Of a DNA stretch of 6,217 nt, positions 6,161-6,217 are shown piece after piece. Position 1 is the first letter of the stretch. Every line of letters starts with the position of its first letter. This DNA comes from an uncultured Ruminococcus sp. (GTDB taxonomy: Bacteria; Bacillota; Clostridia; Oscillospirales; Ruminococcaceae): assembly GCA_947175005.1 (NCBI GenBank), contig CAMWLD010000141.1, positions 1 through 6,217 of the forward strand, written 5' to 3'. The notes below the pieces were generated by a model. That model was given only the letters and a program-made list of their open reading frames with translations. It had not been told where the DNA came from and ran no database searches. Both the position numbers and the translations under genes were made by a program.

Positions 6161-6217
6161 ACATTAAAAGAAAAATAAGCGGTATACTTACGTTGGCAAT
6201 GCTGTTATCCTTAACGG
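6157..6217 (+). CDS. N-terminus of an exported protein (cut by the window end)
   Basis: The ATG at 6157 overlaps the preceding stop as ATGA, and AAAGGA at 6142-6147 lies 9 nt upstream. The 20 visible codons read MNIKRKISG followed by a hydrophobic run (ILTLAMLLSL): a basic n-region and the start of a signal-peptide h-region. It is therefore likely secreted or membrane-anchored. No lipobox or cleavage site is reached before the window ends, so nothing can be said about function. Confidence 0.8.
   Translation, partial: MNIKRKISGILTLAMLLSLT

Overview
The window looks like chromosomal DNA of a low-to-moderate GC Gram-positive bacterium, most likely a Clostridia member of the Ruminococcaceae/Oscillospirales kind. 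The grounds are a ribonuclease Y gene, a T-box leader, a DUF815-type AAA+ ATPase, strong Shine-Dalgarno sites, sigma-A-like promoters close to consensus, and GC-rich genes set in A+T-rich intergenic DNA. The genus is an inference.

Layout. A good promoter (103-131) drives a small multi-pass membrane protein (237-806, +). It converges on the ribonuclease Y gene rny (948-2546, -), and the two share a perfect 15-bp stem that can terminate in both directions (822-864). rny starts at a TTG placed by a strong ribosome binding site.

From 2547 to 3959 there is about 1.4 kb with no credible protein gene. It is not empty. Two near-consensus promoters diverge at 3464-3492 (-) and 3568-3596 (+). The rightward one feeds a complete T-box riboswitch (about 3604-3872) with Stem I, a T-box bulge, and mutually exclusive antiterminator and terminator. 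My alignment gives ACC (threonine) as specifier. The leftward one would transcribe about 900 nt of apparently structured RNA ending at rny: either a very long rny leader or one or more separate noncoding RNAs that I cannot assign to a known class.

Right part. The first gene after the T-box is not a threonyl-tRNA synthetase but an A+T-rich GNAT (RimJ/RimL-type) acetyltransferase (3960-4493), which also has a possible promoter of its own. Then come a DUF815 AAA+ ATPase (4568-5737), a small acidic protein with an N-terminal FHDS motif (5768-6160), and, overlapping it by ATGA, the start of a secreted or membrane-anchored protein (6157 to the window end). The last three look like one transcription unit.

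The most interesting items are the T-box in front of a non-synthetase gene and the unexplained leftward structured transcript upstream of rny.
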